From positions 2,035,189 through 2,099,188 of the forward strand of contig CAWJLE010000003.1 of assembly GCA_963843645.1 (NCBI GenBank): a stretch of DNA of 64,000 bases. Reading direction: 5' to 3'. The position numbers and the translations under genes were made by a program. Within the stretch, counting starts at the first letter, position 1. Each line of letters begins with the position of its first letter. This DNA is from CAWJLE01 sp963843645. Its GTDB lineage: Bacteria; Chloroflexota; Anaerolineae; DAOTYC01. Shown here piece by piece: positions 35,001 to 42,246 of the stretch. The notes beneath the pieces are model-generated. The model searched no databases, had not been told where the DNA came from, and saw only the letters and a list, made by a program, of their open reading frames with translations.

Positions 35001-35259
35001 GCTGGCCTTCGTTTCCGAGCACGACGGCGCAGCCGACATCTATCAGGTGCATCCGGACGGATCCGCACTGACCCAGGTGACGAGCGCCGGCGGCAACGAG
35101 CTGTGGCCGGCGTGGTCGCCTGACGGCCGTTCGCTGATCTTCGCCTCCAACCGAAGCGGCCGGCTGCAGCTGTATCTCGCCGACCTGAACGGCGGTCCCT
35201 GGCGCCGGCTGCGCATGGACCCTGCCCCGGAAGCCCAACCCTCCTGGATTCACCGCTAG
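32086..35259 (+). CDS. Large beta-propeller lipoprotein
   Basis: Starts MTLRPAILFALVSFLIVVVT, with the lipobox VVTGCGE at about residues 18-24, so it is probably lipid-anchored at Cys-22. A short Thr/Pro stalk (PTPTTAPTPTATP) follows. Residues about 65-690 form YVTN-like blades (HRVYAQNADRHALVVVDGAS, EVYVATNAGVVIVDAATNRP). A BNR/sialidase-type turn is at about 725-780 (GEGVYRSLDGGRSWI, ATYVSRDRGQTWS). The C-terminal 240 residues are five PD40 blades (PAWSPDGGRIAFTSDRDGRP, PAWSPDSSRLAFTSNRGGQD). The total is 1057 residues in one intact frame, 38 bp after the TPR-PD40 gene and likely in its operon. No catalytic residues are evident. Confidence 0.82.
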   Translation: MTLRPAILFALVSFLIVVVTGCGEPILPPATPTAAVTATPTATPQPTSTPTPTTAPTPTATPLRTAGGLVYADLGLPNGDSYSPMVVAADSGLKQVYVYSSFNDRDGEDTLSVLRAGSLEAVGTVRLGGTHRSLSLASDLAVDASTHRVYAQNADRHALVVVDGASLNILAVVQGTRRMALAAESGRIYVLNDQGRIKCLSTTDYHELASVDWSDDFEPNLMIYDSANDSLYLGQWTLDDKGGLVVLDGATLAKKAEIALSAAPLDLEVDPAANEVYVATNAGVVIVDAATNRPVQGLNLSIASFHPVRSLALDRGQRRLYLSFNAGIVLASGGGLVEIDLATRTVLRRTLTRHFWQDIRFESSDGVLYAVPAMNDALVVSDRQGEVRKRAVLGLRVLDVAVDPASGRVWAIDSGGTLHELDGGNLQELRRLDDLAGAPDGVLEASDLAVTDGSVYVADPDQGDTLLVDSTTMEVRQRLPAAGPLTLDPNGQRLFIADAGQEGIKIFGLGTGKPVGRISISQSTPDGEFTSLQFEPVTKRLYARLRSGVSSSLYRTSWRAYDEKGKTLVTSFAPEYRDIEGLAVVPQAKRVYIAYSGSSDWDKGLVAYDNAGVEQQRLRGVHGPLLASPDGRYLFVLRENGVWVLDREKLEPVALLPLEEPYEQMALDAGGDSLYLRDGARVAVEPVSKLLRDGIRPITQLPESMGLPATTYRSPLFESDSTVFAVLPGEGVYRSLDGGRSWILSSRGLGDVMVIKLQFSSGYAADQTIFATTRNATYVSRDRGQTWSTVPAWAPTLAFVYGDGAQAEIYTMNADGSQIRRLGQNGVRGSHPSWSPDNNWLVFSANRTGSSNIYVVQVDGQGLARATSGSQNDTEPAWSPDGGRIAFTSDRDGRPQLYVMDADGSNPRRLTDSPGADHEPAWSPDSSRLAFTSNRGGQDQVYVLTLSTGQVAAVTSGPARNHSPAWSPDGQWLAFVSEHDGAADIYQVHPDGSALTQVTSAGGNELWPAWSPDGRSLIFASNRSGRLQLYLADLNGGPWRRLRMDPAPEAQPSWIHR

Positions 35260-35371
35260 CCTCACGCCCGGGTTTTTTGCTGCCCACGCCCATGCCAGGG
35301 TCATGTCCCAAACTATCAGCAAGAATGTGTTCTCGCCTATTCGTGGACTACACCCCGGTACCACGGTCTCA

Positions 35372-35399
35372 TTGACAACATCGGCCTGCTCGCTATACT
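35372..35399 (+). promoter_or_regulatory. Promoter of the first KDWW protein, nearly leaderless
   Basis: TTGACA (35372-35377), 16 bp, TATACT (35394-35399). The ATG at 35409 is 9 nt beyond the -10 box, so the transcript has almost no leader. Confidence 0.7.
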
Positions 35400-35408
35400 A
35401 TGGAGCTG

Positions 35409-36389
35409 ATGAGCAATCCTCAGCAGCGCCCGCCGCAAGGCAGGCCGTTCATTGGTCTCCCGACAAGCCACTCGTCTCGTACGCAGGCATTGTGGGCCAT
35501 CCTGGCCGCAGCCTGCCTCGCCGCCGCCCTGGCATTGATCCCACCGCAGACTGCGTCCGGCATGGGCCGCCCACGTCCCGGCGCATCTGGCGTGCGGGCC
35601 GTTTCCCTGTCCCGCGCTCCCCTGTCCGGGTTGATTTGCGCCTCGACGGCCGTCACCACTACCCTCTATCTGCCGCTGCTCTACGGCCCCGACTTCTGTG
35701 GGCCGATCTCCGGCGAGGAATATTCCGCGCTGACCGTCCTTTCAGCGAAGACCGACCGGCCCGCCGAGGTTCACGCTGATCTGAACCTCAGCCTGCGTGG
35801 CTACGAGTCCACCGGCGGGTTCGCCGGCCTGGTCGACATCGACGGCAGCACTGACACGTCCGCCCCGCAGTTGGCCAGCCTGTTCGGCGACAACCGGACG
35901 CCCATCTTTCACACCCTGTACCAGGTCCACAACTGGAACTGGACTACCAACTCTCGCGGCAGTCTGCTCACCGACCCATCGGTAACGCTGGCCGGGCTGT
36001 CCACGACGCCCGGCGAGATTATCCACGTGCCGAAGTCGGGCGACACCATAGGCAGCCAGACGAAGATTCCCCTGCAGGGGGTGGCGCTGGGCTCCGGTGG
36101 TTATGCCGTGCTCGTCCTCTACGCCGCACCGGACCGCATCACCCTGAAGTACACGCGCGAGGATAACGTCATCATAGGTTACACGCTGCACATCGAGAAC
36201 ATCTGCGTCGAGCCCACGCTGCTGGCGCTGTACGAGTCGTGGAATTACGCCGGGAGAAGCTCACTGCCGGCGCTGAAGTCGGGGCAGGGGATCGGTCGGG
36301 CGACCGGCGCGGAGATCGGCGTCGCCATCCGGGACTGTGGCACGTTCATGGATCCGCGCTCGCGGAAAGATTGGTGGCAGGGACGATAG
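35409..36389 (+). CDS. Secreted protein of unknown function, KDWWxGR family, copy 1
   Basis: I chose ATG 35409 (MSNPQQRPPQGRPFIGLPTS) because the promoter leaves the ATG at 35400 at or before the start of transcription. The product is 326 residues, with a membrane signal around 25-45 (ALWAILAAACLAAALALIPP). The mature part shares blocks with the protein at 38526-39416: RPAEVHADLNL, APQLASLFGDNRTP, TLKYTREDNVIIGYTLHIEN, LPALKSGQGIGRA and the end AIRDCGTFMDPRSRKDWWQG. I recognise no catalytic motif and do not know the family. The conserved C-terminus suggests a binding or anchoring function outside the cell. Confidence 0.8.
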   Translation: MSNPQQRPPQGRPFIGLPTSHSSRTQALWAILAAACLAAALALIPPQTASGMGRPRPGASGVRAVSLSRAPLSGLICASTAVTTTLYLPLLYGPDFCGPISGEEYSALTVLSAKTDRPAEVHADLNLSLRGYESTGGFAGLVDIDGSTDTSAPQLASLFGDNRTPIFHTLYQVHNWNWTTNSRGSLLTDPSVTLAGLSTTPGEIIHVPKSGDTIGSQTKIPLQGVALGSGGYAVLVLYAAPDRITLKYTREDNVIIGYTLHIENICVEPTLLALYESWNYAGRSSLPALKSGQGIGRATGAEIGVAIRDCGTFMDPRSRKDWWQGR

Positions 36390-36521
36390 CCCGCAGCCGG
36401 ATGGCGGGACGTACGGCGCTCACGCTGCACTGCAATGCAAATTGAAAAACGCGGCAGCGAGGCTCCCGCGTTGCGCATTCAATTCCGCCATTCTACGATC
36501 GTCTGTCGTGACCCGGATGGA

Positions 36522-37337
36522 TCAGGCTGAATGTGTCGCGGACTGCTTGAGGAAGTCGAGCACGATCGGCGTGGTCTTCTCGGGCATTTCAGTCTGTGGA
36601 TAGTGCCCGGCCCCCTCGACCAACGCCAGCGAGCCGCCTGTTTGCTCCGCGATGGTCTTTCCCTCCACGGCTGGGTCCGGAAAATCCGGGTCCTTCGTGC
36701 CCATAATGATCAGCGTCGGCGCCCTGACGCGCCCCAAACGCTCTGCGGAGGGTTCGCGTGACGAGTTCGCCAGCGCCGTGGCGGCGTAGAAACGACCCGG
36801 CTGCGCCAGGTTCGCCGTCAGCTGTTTCACGTAATCCTTGAAGTCAGGGGGTTTCCGGGTGGGATACAGCGAGCCGTAATACATCCCCCACGTCCGAACG
36901 CGCCAGGGGTTGTTCATCATCAGCCAGAACAACGCTTTCATGATCGGGTTGATCCTGGCGGTGCGCACGAAGGCGTTGATGAGCACCAACGAGCGGACCC
37001 GATCAGGACGTTCCACCGCCGCCCAGACCACCGCGCTCGGCGAAAACGAGGTGCCGATGACGTGCGCGGGCCCGCCGCCCAGGTGGTCGATCAACGCCAG
37101 GATGTCGCCGCCCACCGACGGCACGTCGTAGGCCGGCCACGGAACGCTCGACTCCCCGTGCCCGCGCAGGTCTACCGTCACTGCGTGGTAACCCGCTTCA
37201 CTGAGCTTCGGCGCGAGGAAGCGATACTCGCTGCGCAGCGCGCCCATCCCCGGCAGCATCAGCACGAGATCGCCCTCGCCGCCGTAATCGCTGTACGCCA
37301 ATATGCCTTCTGGACGTTTGAAGTATTGTGTCGGCAT
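36522..37337 (-). CDS. Alpha/beta hydrolase
   Basis: ATG 37337 (MPTQYFKRPEGILAYSDYGG) gives 271 residues. The oxyanion region is LMLPGMGALRSEYRFLAPKL, followed by VDLRGHGESS. The nucleophile elbow is VIGTSFSPSA (Gly-Thr-Ser-Phe-Ser, looser than the usual GxSxG). The acid and base are in IIMGTKDPDFPDP and VEGAGHYPQTEMPE. The likely role is a general esterase or hydrolase. The substrate is unknown. It is convergent with the first KDWW gene, with an imperfect hairpin (cgcggcagcgaggctcccgcg, about 36450-36470) between them. Confidence 0.88.
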   Translation of the reverse strand: MPTQYFKRPEGILAYSDYGGEGDLVLMLPGMGALRSEYRFLAPKLSEAGYHAVTVDLRGHGESSVPWPAYDVPSVGGDILALIDHLGGGPAHVIGTSFSPSAVVWAAVERPDRVRSLVLINAFVRTARINPIMKALFWLMMNNPWRVRTWGMYYGSLYPTRKPPDFKDYVKQLTANLAQPGRFYAATALANSSREPSAERLGRVRAPTLIIMGTKDPDFPDPAVEGKTIAEQTGGSLALVEGAGHYPQTEMPEKTTPIVLDFLKQSATHSA

Positions 37338-37791
37338 CGGTCGTCTCCGTCCAGGAAACTGAGTCGTGGGGCCTGCCCCATCGACAGAGGATATGAAGAG
37401 GAAAGAACCCAAACAGAAATGCAAGAGCCCCGACTAACCTTCGTTTCGCTTCTTCACCGGTTACTTCCTCGTGAGAGGGTTTCCTACGTTGGCTCCCGGA
37501 CCACGACTTTCATCGTACGTCCGCTCGTGTCCCCCATGATCTCTCTTGGAGTCTACTCCCTCGGCTTTCCTGTGTTAGCGAAGCCTTGGTTGCCAACTTC
37601 AGTTTTTTCGCCCGGCGCTTCTGCTACTCCGACAATTCTTCGAAGCCCTTGCAGTTTCTATAGTAGCACTTTTCTGGCCTTTTGTCAATAGGGTGAACCT
37701 TAAAAAATCCGGGTAATTTGACAATTACAATTGTAACAATGCCAGTAGTTCTGTCGCCTGCTTCGAGAGCCCTCAACCCGATCGCCGGCAT
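37338..37791. other. 454-bp gap, no gene seen
   Basis: This gap is AT-richer than its surroundings and lies between the start of the hydrolase and the GH13 remnant. It has no good ribosome binding site, protein-like frame or clear terminator. A TTGACA-like word at 37717 has no partner -10 box. Confidence 0.5.
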
Positions 37792-38439
37792 TCACGGATC
37801 TGAGTGCAGGACCCTGGCCCAGTTGGGATGGAGGGGATCGAGCTTCAGCTTTCCGTTTCGGATTACGAACTCATCCCCGGGATTGAGCAGGTCCCTGTAC
37901 CGGCCGGCCATGGTGGGCGAAGCCACCTCCAAAGCCACCGGATGGTCGTCCGCGTTGACGGCGACGATCACGCATTCTCCTTGCCGCCGTCGACAGAACG
38001 CGAGCTGCTGAGCGCTGACGTGAAGCTGCTCGTAACTGCCGGCCTGCAGGGCCGGGCTCCCCTTACGGATCGCCGCCAGCCGGGAGATCGCCGCGGCCAG
38101 GTCCGGCCCCCCATTGCCCCCGGATGCGGCGGACAGGTCCAGGCACGGGCGGAGAGGGGCATCGTCGCCCGCGTCTTTTCTGCCGCCCACGCCCCACTCG
38201 CTGCCGTAATAGAGGCTGGGAACGCCGGGGATGGTGAAGAGCAGGCAGTACAGCGGATACAGATGCACGGCGTGGGCCAGGCTTGATGCGACCCGATTGA
38301 CGTCGTGGTTGTCGGCGAAGCTGTAGAGCAGCCGCTCCTGGTAGATGCCGCCCCGTCCGAATTGCCGGTTCAAGGCATAGGCGATCTCGAAGTAGTTTCG
38401 GTGTTGTGGCTGGAATACAGGCAAGCGCGCCCCTCTCAC
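37792..38439 (-). pseudogene. C-terminal remnant of a GH13 alpha-amylase-family enzyme
   Basis: About 215 residues read leftward match only the end of a glycoside hydrolase 13 protein: SFADNHDVNRVASSLA is conserved region IV with the transition-state Asp, followed by TIPGVPSLYYGSEWGVGG and a C-terminal beta domain ending LDPLHPNWARVLHS. Regions I-III, with the nucleophile Asp and acid Glu, are absent. The DNA upstream (38440-38525) belongs to the next promoter. There is no plausible start or ribosome binding site. It is therefore a 5'-truncated, non-functional gene. Confidence 0.78.
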
Positions 38440-38448
38440 GCGCGTCGT

Positions 38449-38477
38449 TTGCGCCCCGCGTCACCGCGTGGTAGAAT
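38449..38477 (+). promoter_or_regulatory. Promoter of the second KDWW protein
   Basis: TTGCGC (38449-38454), 17 bp, TAGAAT (38472-38477). The leader of about 42 nt contains GGGAGGAG and a second GGGAG just before the ATG. Confidence 0.55.
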
Positions 38478-38525
38478 GGGGCCGGTCGCTGGGAGGAGAA
38501 CAACTTCAGTCCTTAGTGGGAGTCA

Positions 38526-39416
38526 ATGAGACCGAAAACACCCAAACGTCCGCGTTGCTTGTGGCGCAATGCCCTGTTGTTGCTTATCGGCCTGATCGTC
38601 GTCGCTGTCTGTGATCCCGTGGGCCTCCTCTTGCCGGTCAGGGCGGAAATCGGCGCAGAGAGCCGGTCGATCCAAAATGAAAGCCCAACGTCCGCTGACC
38701 TGGTCGCACCCCTGACGCTCGAACCGCGGCGTGATGCGCCGGCGGTCCTCGCCGACGACGACGTTTGCGCGGCGATTCCGGGCGAGATATACGGCGAGAC
38801 CTGGCTCAACCCGCCGCCCTTGAACCGTCCGGCGGAGTCTCACCCCGACATCAACCTGATCGTCCGCGGATACGGGCCCGCCACCGGCGACAAGGGGTTG
38901 GTCTTCTACAACGGCGACACCGACAACAGGGCGCCACAGCTGTGCGGCCTGTTCGGCGACGACCGCACCCCCCAGATCACCGCGCTTTACAGCGTCTTCG
39001 ACTGGGATTGGGCCGAGGACGTCCGCGGCCTGCCGCTGGCCAAGCCCGAGGTGACGCTCATCGGTGTGGCTGCCCGGCCCGGCGAAATCCTCTACGTTCC
39101 ACCGGCCGGTTACACCATCGGCGAAGGCTTCGACGTGGTGGTGCTGTATGCGAGCCCGCTGCGCATGACGCTCAAGTACACGCGCGACGACAACGTGGTC
39201 CAGGGCTACACCCTCCACATCGAAAACATGTGCACGGAGCCGAACCTGCTCGGCGTATACAACAACTGCAACAACAACGCCCGCGGCCACCTGCCCGCGC
39301 TCAAGGCCGGTCAGGCCATCGGCCGCGCCCGCGGCGGCGAGATCGGCATCGCCATCCGCGACAACGGCGTGTTCATGGATCCCCGCTCCAACAAAGACTG
39401 GTGGCGAGGCCGATAA
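38526..39416 (+). CDS. Secreted protein of unknown function, KDWWxGR family, copy 2
   Basis: A 296-residue paralog of the protein at 35409-36389. The signal segment is at about 12-40 (RNALLLLIGLIVVAVCDPVG). Shared blocks are RPAESHPDINLIVRGYG, APQLCGLFGDDRTP, TLKYTRDDNVVQGYTLHIEN with MCTEPNLLGVY, LPALKAGQAIGRARGGEIGI and FMDPRSNKDWWRGR at the very end. The N-terminal 80 residues differ. Cysteines at equivalent places (VCAAIPG, LCGLFG, NMCTEP) could form disulfides. The function is unknown. The glutaredoxin gene 31 bp downstream may be co-transcribed. Confidence 0.8.
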   Translation: MRPKTPKRPRCLWRNALLLLIGLIVVAVCDPVGLLLPVRAEIGAESRSIQNESPTSADLVAPLTLEPRRDAPAVLADDDVCAAIPGEIYGETWLNPPPLNRPAESHPDINLIVRGYGPATGDKGLVFYNGDTDNRAPQLCGLFGDDRTPQITALYSVFDWDWAEDVRGLPLAKPEVTLIGVAARPGEILYVPPAGYTIGEGFDVVVLYASPLRMTLKYTRDDNVVQGYTLHIENMCTEPNLLGVYNNCNNNARGHLPALKAGQAIGRARGGEIGIAIRDNGVFMDPRSNKDWWRGR

Positions 39417-39447
39417 TCCCCTCATATCATCGCAAAAGGAGTCCCCT

Positions 39448-39684
39448 ATGCCCCCCAAGCAAGTCGTCGTCTACAGTGCTCCAGGTTGCGTCGCGTGTGG
39501 CAAAGTCAAAGAACTGCTGGCGCAGAAAGGCGTGGCTTTCACCGCGAAGGACATCGTCGAAGACGAACAGGCGCTCCGTGAGCTGAGCGAGCTGGGCGTC
39601 ATGTCCACGCCCGTCACGCTGATCGACGGCCACATGGTTCTCGGCTTCGACCGCCGCAAGATCGAGAAGCTGATCGAGAGCTGA
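39448..39684 (+). CDS. Glutaredoxin family protein
   Basis: A 78-residue thioredoxin-fold protein starting MPPKQVVVYSAPGCVACGKV, with AAAAGGAG upstream. The redox motif is CVAC. The cis-proline motif is STPVTLIDG, followed by HMVLGFDRRKIEKLI. The size and YSAPGC-like strand match NrdH/glutaredoxin-like proteins that reduce disulfides. It is separate in sequence from the glutaredoxin at 54065-54331 (CVWC). Confidence 0.92.
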   Translation: MPPKQVVVYSAPGCVACGKVKELLAQKGVAFTAKDIVEDEQALRELSELGVMSTPVTLIDGHMVLGFDRRKIEKLIES

Positions 39685-39768
39685 CCGGCCTGCGTCCGCC
39701 GGCCTGCGGAGTGTTCGGGTCGGGCCGACCGCTCACCTTCTGTGCGTAGGGGCTTTCCTGCCGATCTG

Positions 39769-39797
39769 TGGACAGGCCGTCGATTCTGCGGTACAAT
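39769..39797 (+). promoter_or_regulatory. Promoter of the polytopic membrane protein
   Basis: TGGACA (39769-39774), 17 bp, TACAAT (39792-39797). The leader holds a six-codon upstream frame (MSTQVI) before the main start. Confidence 0.55.
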
Positions 39798-39858
39798 AAC
39801 CGTATCGATATGTCAACCCAGGTTATCTAACGCCACCGAACCGAGCGGCCCATTGCGC

Positions 39859-41461
39859 ATGCCAATGGATTCAAACCAACGAGAGCGCACGATCGTTCTC
39901 TGGGTCGGGCTGGGACTGGCCGTCCTGACGATCCTGCCCTTCCTGCTGGGTGCGGCCCTCTCCACGCCGCAGCTCGAGTTCGGCGGCTTCGTCGTCGGCC
40001 TCGAGGACGGCAATTCGTACCTCGCCGAGATGGTGCAGGGCGCACACGGGGCCTGGCTGACCCACCTCGCCTTCACGCCGGAGGCGCACTCCGGAGGCCT
40101 CTTCTTTCTGATGTACCTGCTGCTCGGCAAGTTGGCCCTCCTCTTCGGCGCGCCTCCGATCTGGCTCTTCCACCTCGTGCGCTTCGTGGCGGCTCCTGTC
40201 GCCCTCTATGCGTTCTACCGGTTGGTCGCCTATTTTTCCCCACACCCCACAGTGCGAAGGCTGGCGACAGTCCTCTTCGCCGTCGGCGGCGGCCTGGGCT
40301 GGCTGTGGGCACTGCTCGGAGGGTCCCTGGCGCTCGGCCGGATGCCGGTCGACCTGTGGGTGCCGGACGCGTCGTTCTTTCTCTCCGCCCTGACCTACCC
40401 TCACCTGATCGTGGGCCAGGCGATGCTCTTCGCGTACATCCTGTGGACGCTGCGTTTCCTGGACGAGGGCGGAAGCCGCCGGTTTGGTTGGGCTGCTGCG
40501 CTGTGCGGGTTGGGCGTGAGCCTGATTCACCCCTACACGCTGCCGGTCATCGCAGTGCCGTTTGGGTTGTTCGTCCTCTGGCGCGGGCGAGGGAATGGGG
40601 CGACGCTCTGGCGCCTCGTCGTCCGCCTCGGCCTGACTCTCCTGCCGTCACTGCCTTACCTGATCTACTCGGTCGTTTTCTTCCGTACGAATCAGGCCTA
40701 CGCGGCGTGGCAGGCGCAGAACTTGCTCTATTCACCGGCTCCCTACCTCTACGTCCTCGGTTTCGGCCTACCGCTCCTGTTCGCCGCCGTCGGCTTACTT
40801 CAGCAACGGCCCGACGTACTGCCACGCCACGCCTTCCTTTGGATCTGGGCCCTGGCGATCCCACCGCTGCTGTACGTCCCCAATCCCCTGCAGCGTCGCT
40901 TCCTGGACGGGTACCAGGCGCCGGTCGCCATCCTGGCCGCGGCCGGTCTATACGTCGCCGTGCAGGGGCTCGAAATCCGCGCGTGCCAGGCGCGGCCTGG
41001 AGGTTGGCGTCGTTGCGTTCACTGCGCTGACGAACGTCTTGCTGTTGCTCGGCAGTGTGGCAACCATAGCGGCGAGAACCGGGCCGGTCTTCCACCCGGC
41101 CTCGGAAATGTCGGCCGTGCGCTGGTTCGAATCGGAGCAGACGTCGCCGGTCGTTCTGGCCGGCTACGACACCGGCAATCTGCTCCCGGCCTATGCGCCC
41201 GTCCGCAGCTTCGTCGGCCACGGTTCCGAGACCATCGACAGCGCCGAGAAGACCGCACTCGTTGCCCGGTTCTTCCGCGCGGACACCACGAACGAATGGC
41301 GCCGGGACTTGCTGTCCCGCTTTCCCGTAACGTACGTCTATTACGGGCCGGCCGAGAAGAAACTCGGCACCGCAGACCTGCAAGCTGCCCCCTTCCTGCA
41401 GCTCGTTTACGACGAGGGGCCGGTCCAGATCTACCGGGTGGCGGCCGGTCCTGGCGATTAG
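39859..41461 (+). CDS. Polytopic membrane protein, glycosyltransferase 39-like layout (frameshift)
   Basis: Starts at ATG 39859 or 39865 (MDSNQRERTIVLWVGLGLAV) without a clear ribosome binding site. About ten membrane helices are visible, e.g. GLGLAVLTILPFLLGAAL, LFFLMYLLLGKLALLFGA and YLYVLGFGLPLLFAAVGLL. A slip near 40998 moves the frame to LEVGVVAFTALTNVLLLLGS and a soluble C-terminal part (EMSAVRWFESEQTS, RFPVTYVYYGPAEKKLG) ending at 41461. Joined length is about 533 residues. Topology with a first extracytoplasmic loop (FGGFVVGLEDGNSYLAEMVQ) and a C-terminal soluble domain resembles membrane mannosyl- or O-glycosyltransferases, but no sure motif is present. The function is open. Confidence 0.75.
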
Positions 41462-42246
41462 ATGCCAGTCTACACATAATGCGGAATCCCGTCCGCCGAC
41501 CGCACAGCCCTGGAGCTAAACCTCCAGGCTAACAAAGCTCAAGCCAGCCCCCTCGTGTCTCGGGGACAATGCAAGGCAGGCTGTTTTGAGCGCGCTTTAG
41601 CACGCTTTAGCTTGTTAGCCTGAGAATTTCATTCTCAGGGCGCTTGCAGAGCGCAATGGCGCGCCGAGCCCGGTCACGTGCCAGGCGACCGATGCTCCAA
41701 ATCTCATTCTCAGGGCGCTTGCAGAGCGCAATGGCACATCTCCTCATTAGTCTCTCAACTTGCATAATCGTCGCGCTATTCGATCGCGTTCCGGCCGCCG
41801 TCAAGGGCTTCCACATCATTTCCTCAAATTGCATAATTAACGCAGATATAGCCTTTGCATTGCCGTGCAAATTCTTGAATGCATTACTTCAAATTCCGAA
41901 TGCTAAGCATTCTAAAACATCACCGTTGACCCTGATTTGGCGGACTTCTCGCCTCCCGATCTGAGGGTGAATCCTCAGGTTCACCGTCCTGACCTGTCCG
42001 AATTGAGTTTCTTCGGCTGCAAAAACACGCTTGTCGGCGATTATTCAGCACGTTTTGGAATGCTCTATCTACCTCTCCCCCGGTCGGCCACCCGACGCTT
42101 CCGCATCACCTCTTCAGACGTCTTTTCGAACTTCGGGCCCGACTATCCGGACGGTTCTTTTCGCACCCGGTGAAGGTATGCCATGATATACCGTCCCTCG
42201 ACTAGTGAGTCGTCCTCTTCATGGATGTTCAATGACGGAGGATACG
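41462..42246. other. 785-bp intergenic region with short repeats
   Basis: No gene is seen. 41515-41625 contains the dyad ccctggagctaaacctccagg and repeated cgctttag words. From about 41740 to 42000 it becomes AT-rich, with recurring aaattgcataa and attcngaatgc words. The final 60 bp include TATACC at 42186 with no convincing -35 box, and the GGAGG (42237) that serves the large gene at 42247. Confidence 0.6.
41631..41735. repeat. Direct repeat, 30 bp, two copies
   Basis: attctcagggcgcttgcaga plus gcgcaatggc occurs at 41631-41660 and 41706-41735, exactly 75 bp apart. Each copy contains the dyad gcgcttgcagagcgc. Confidence 0.85.
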
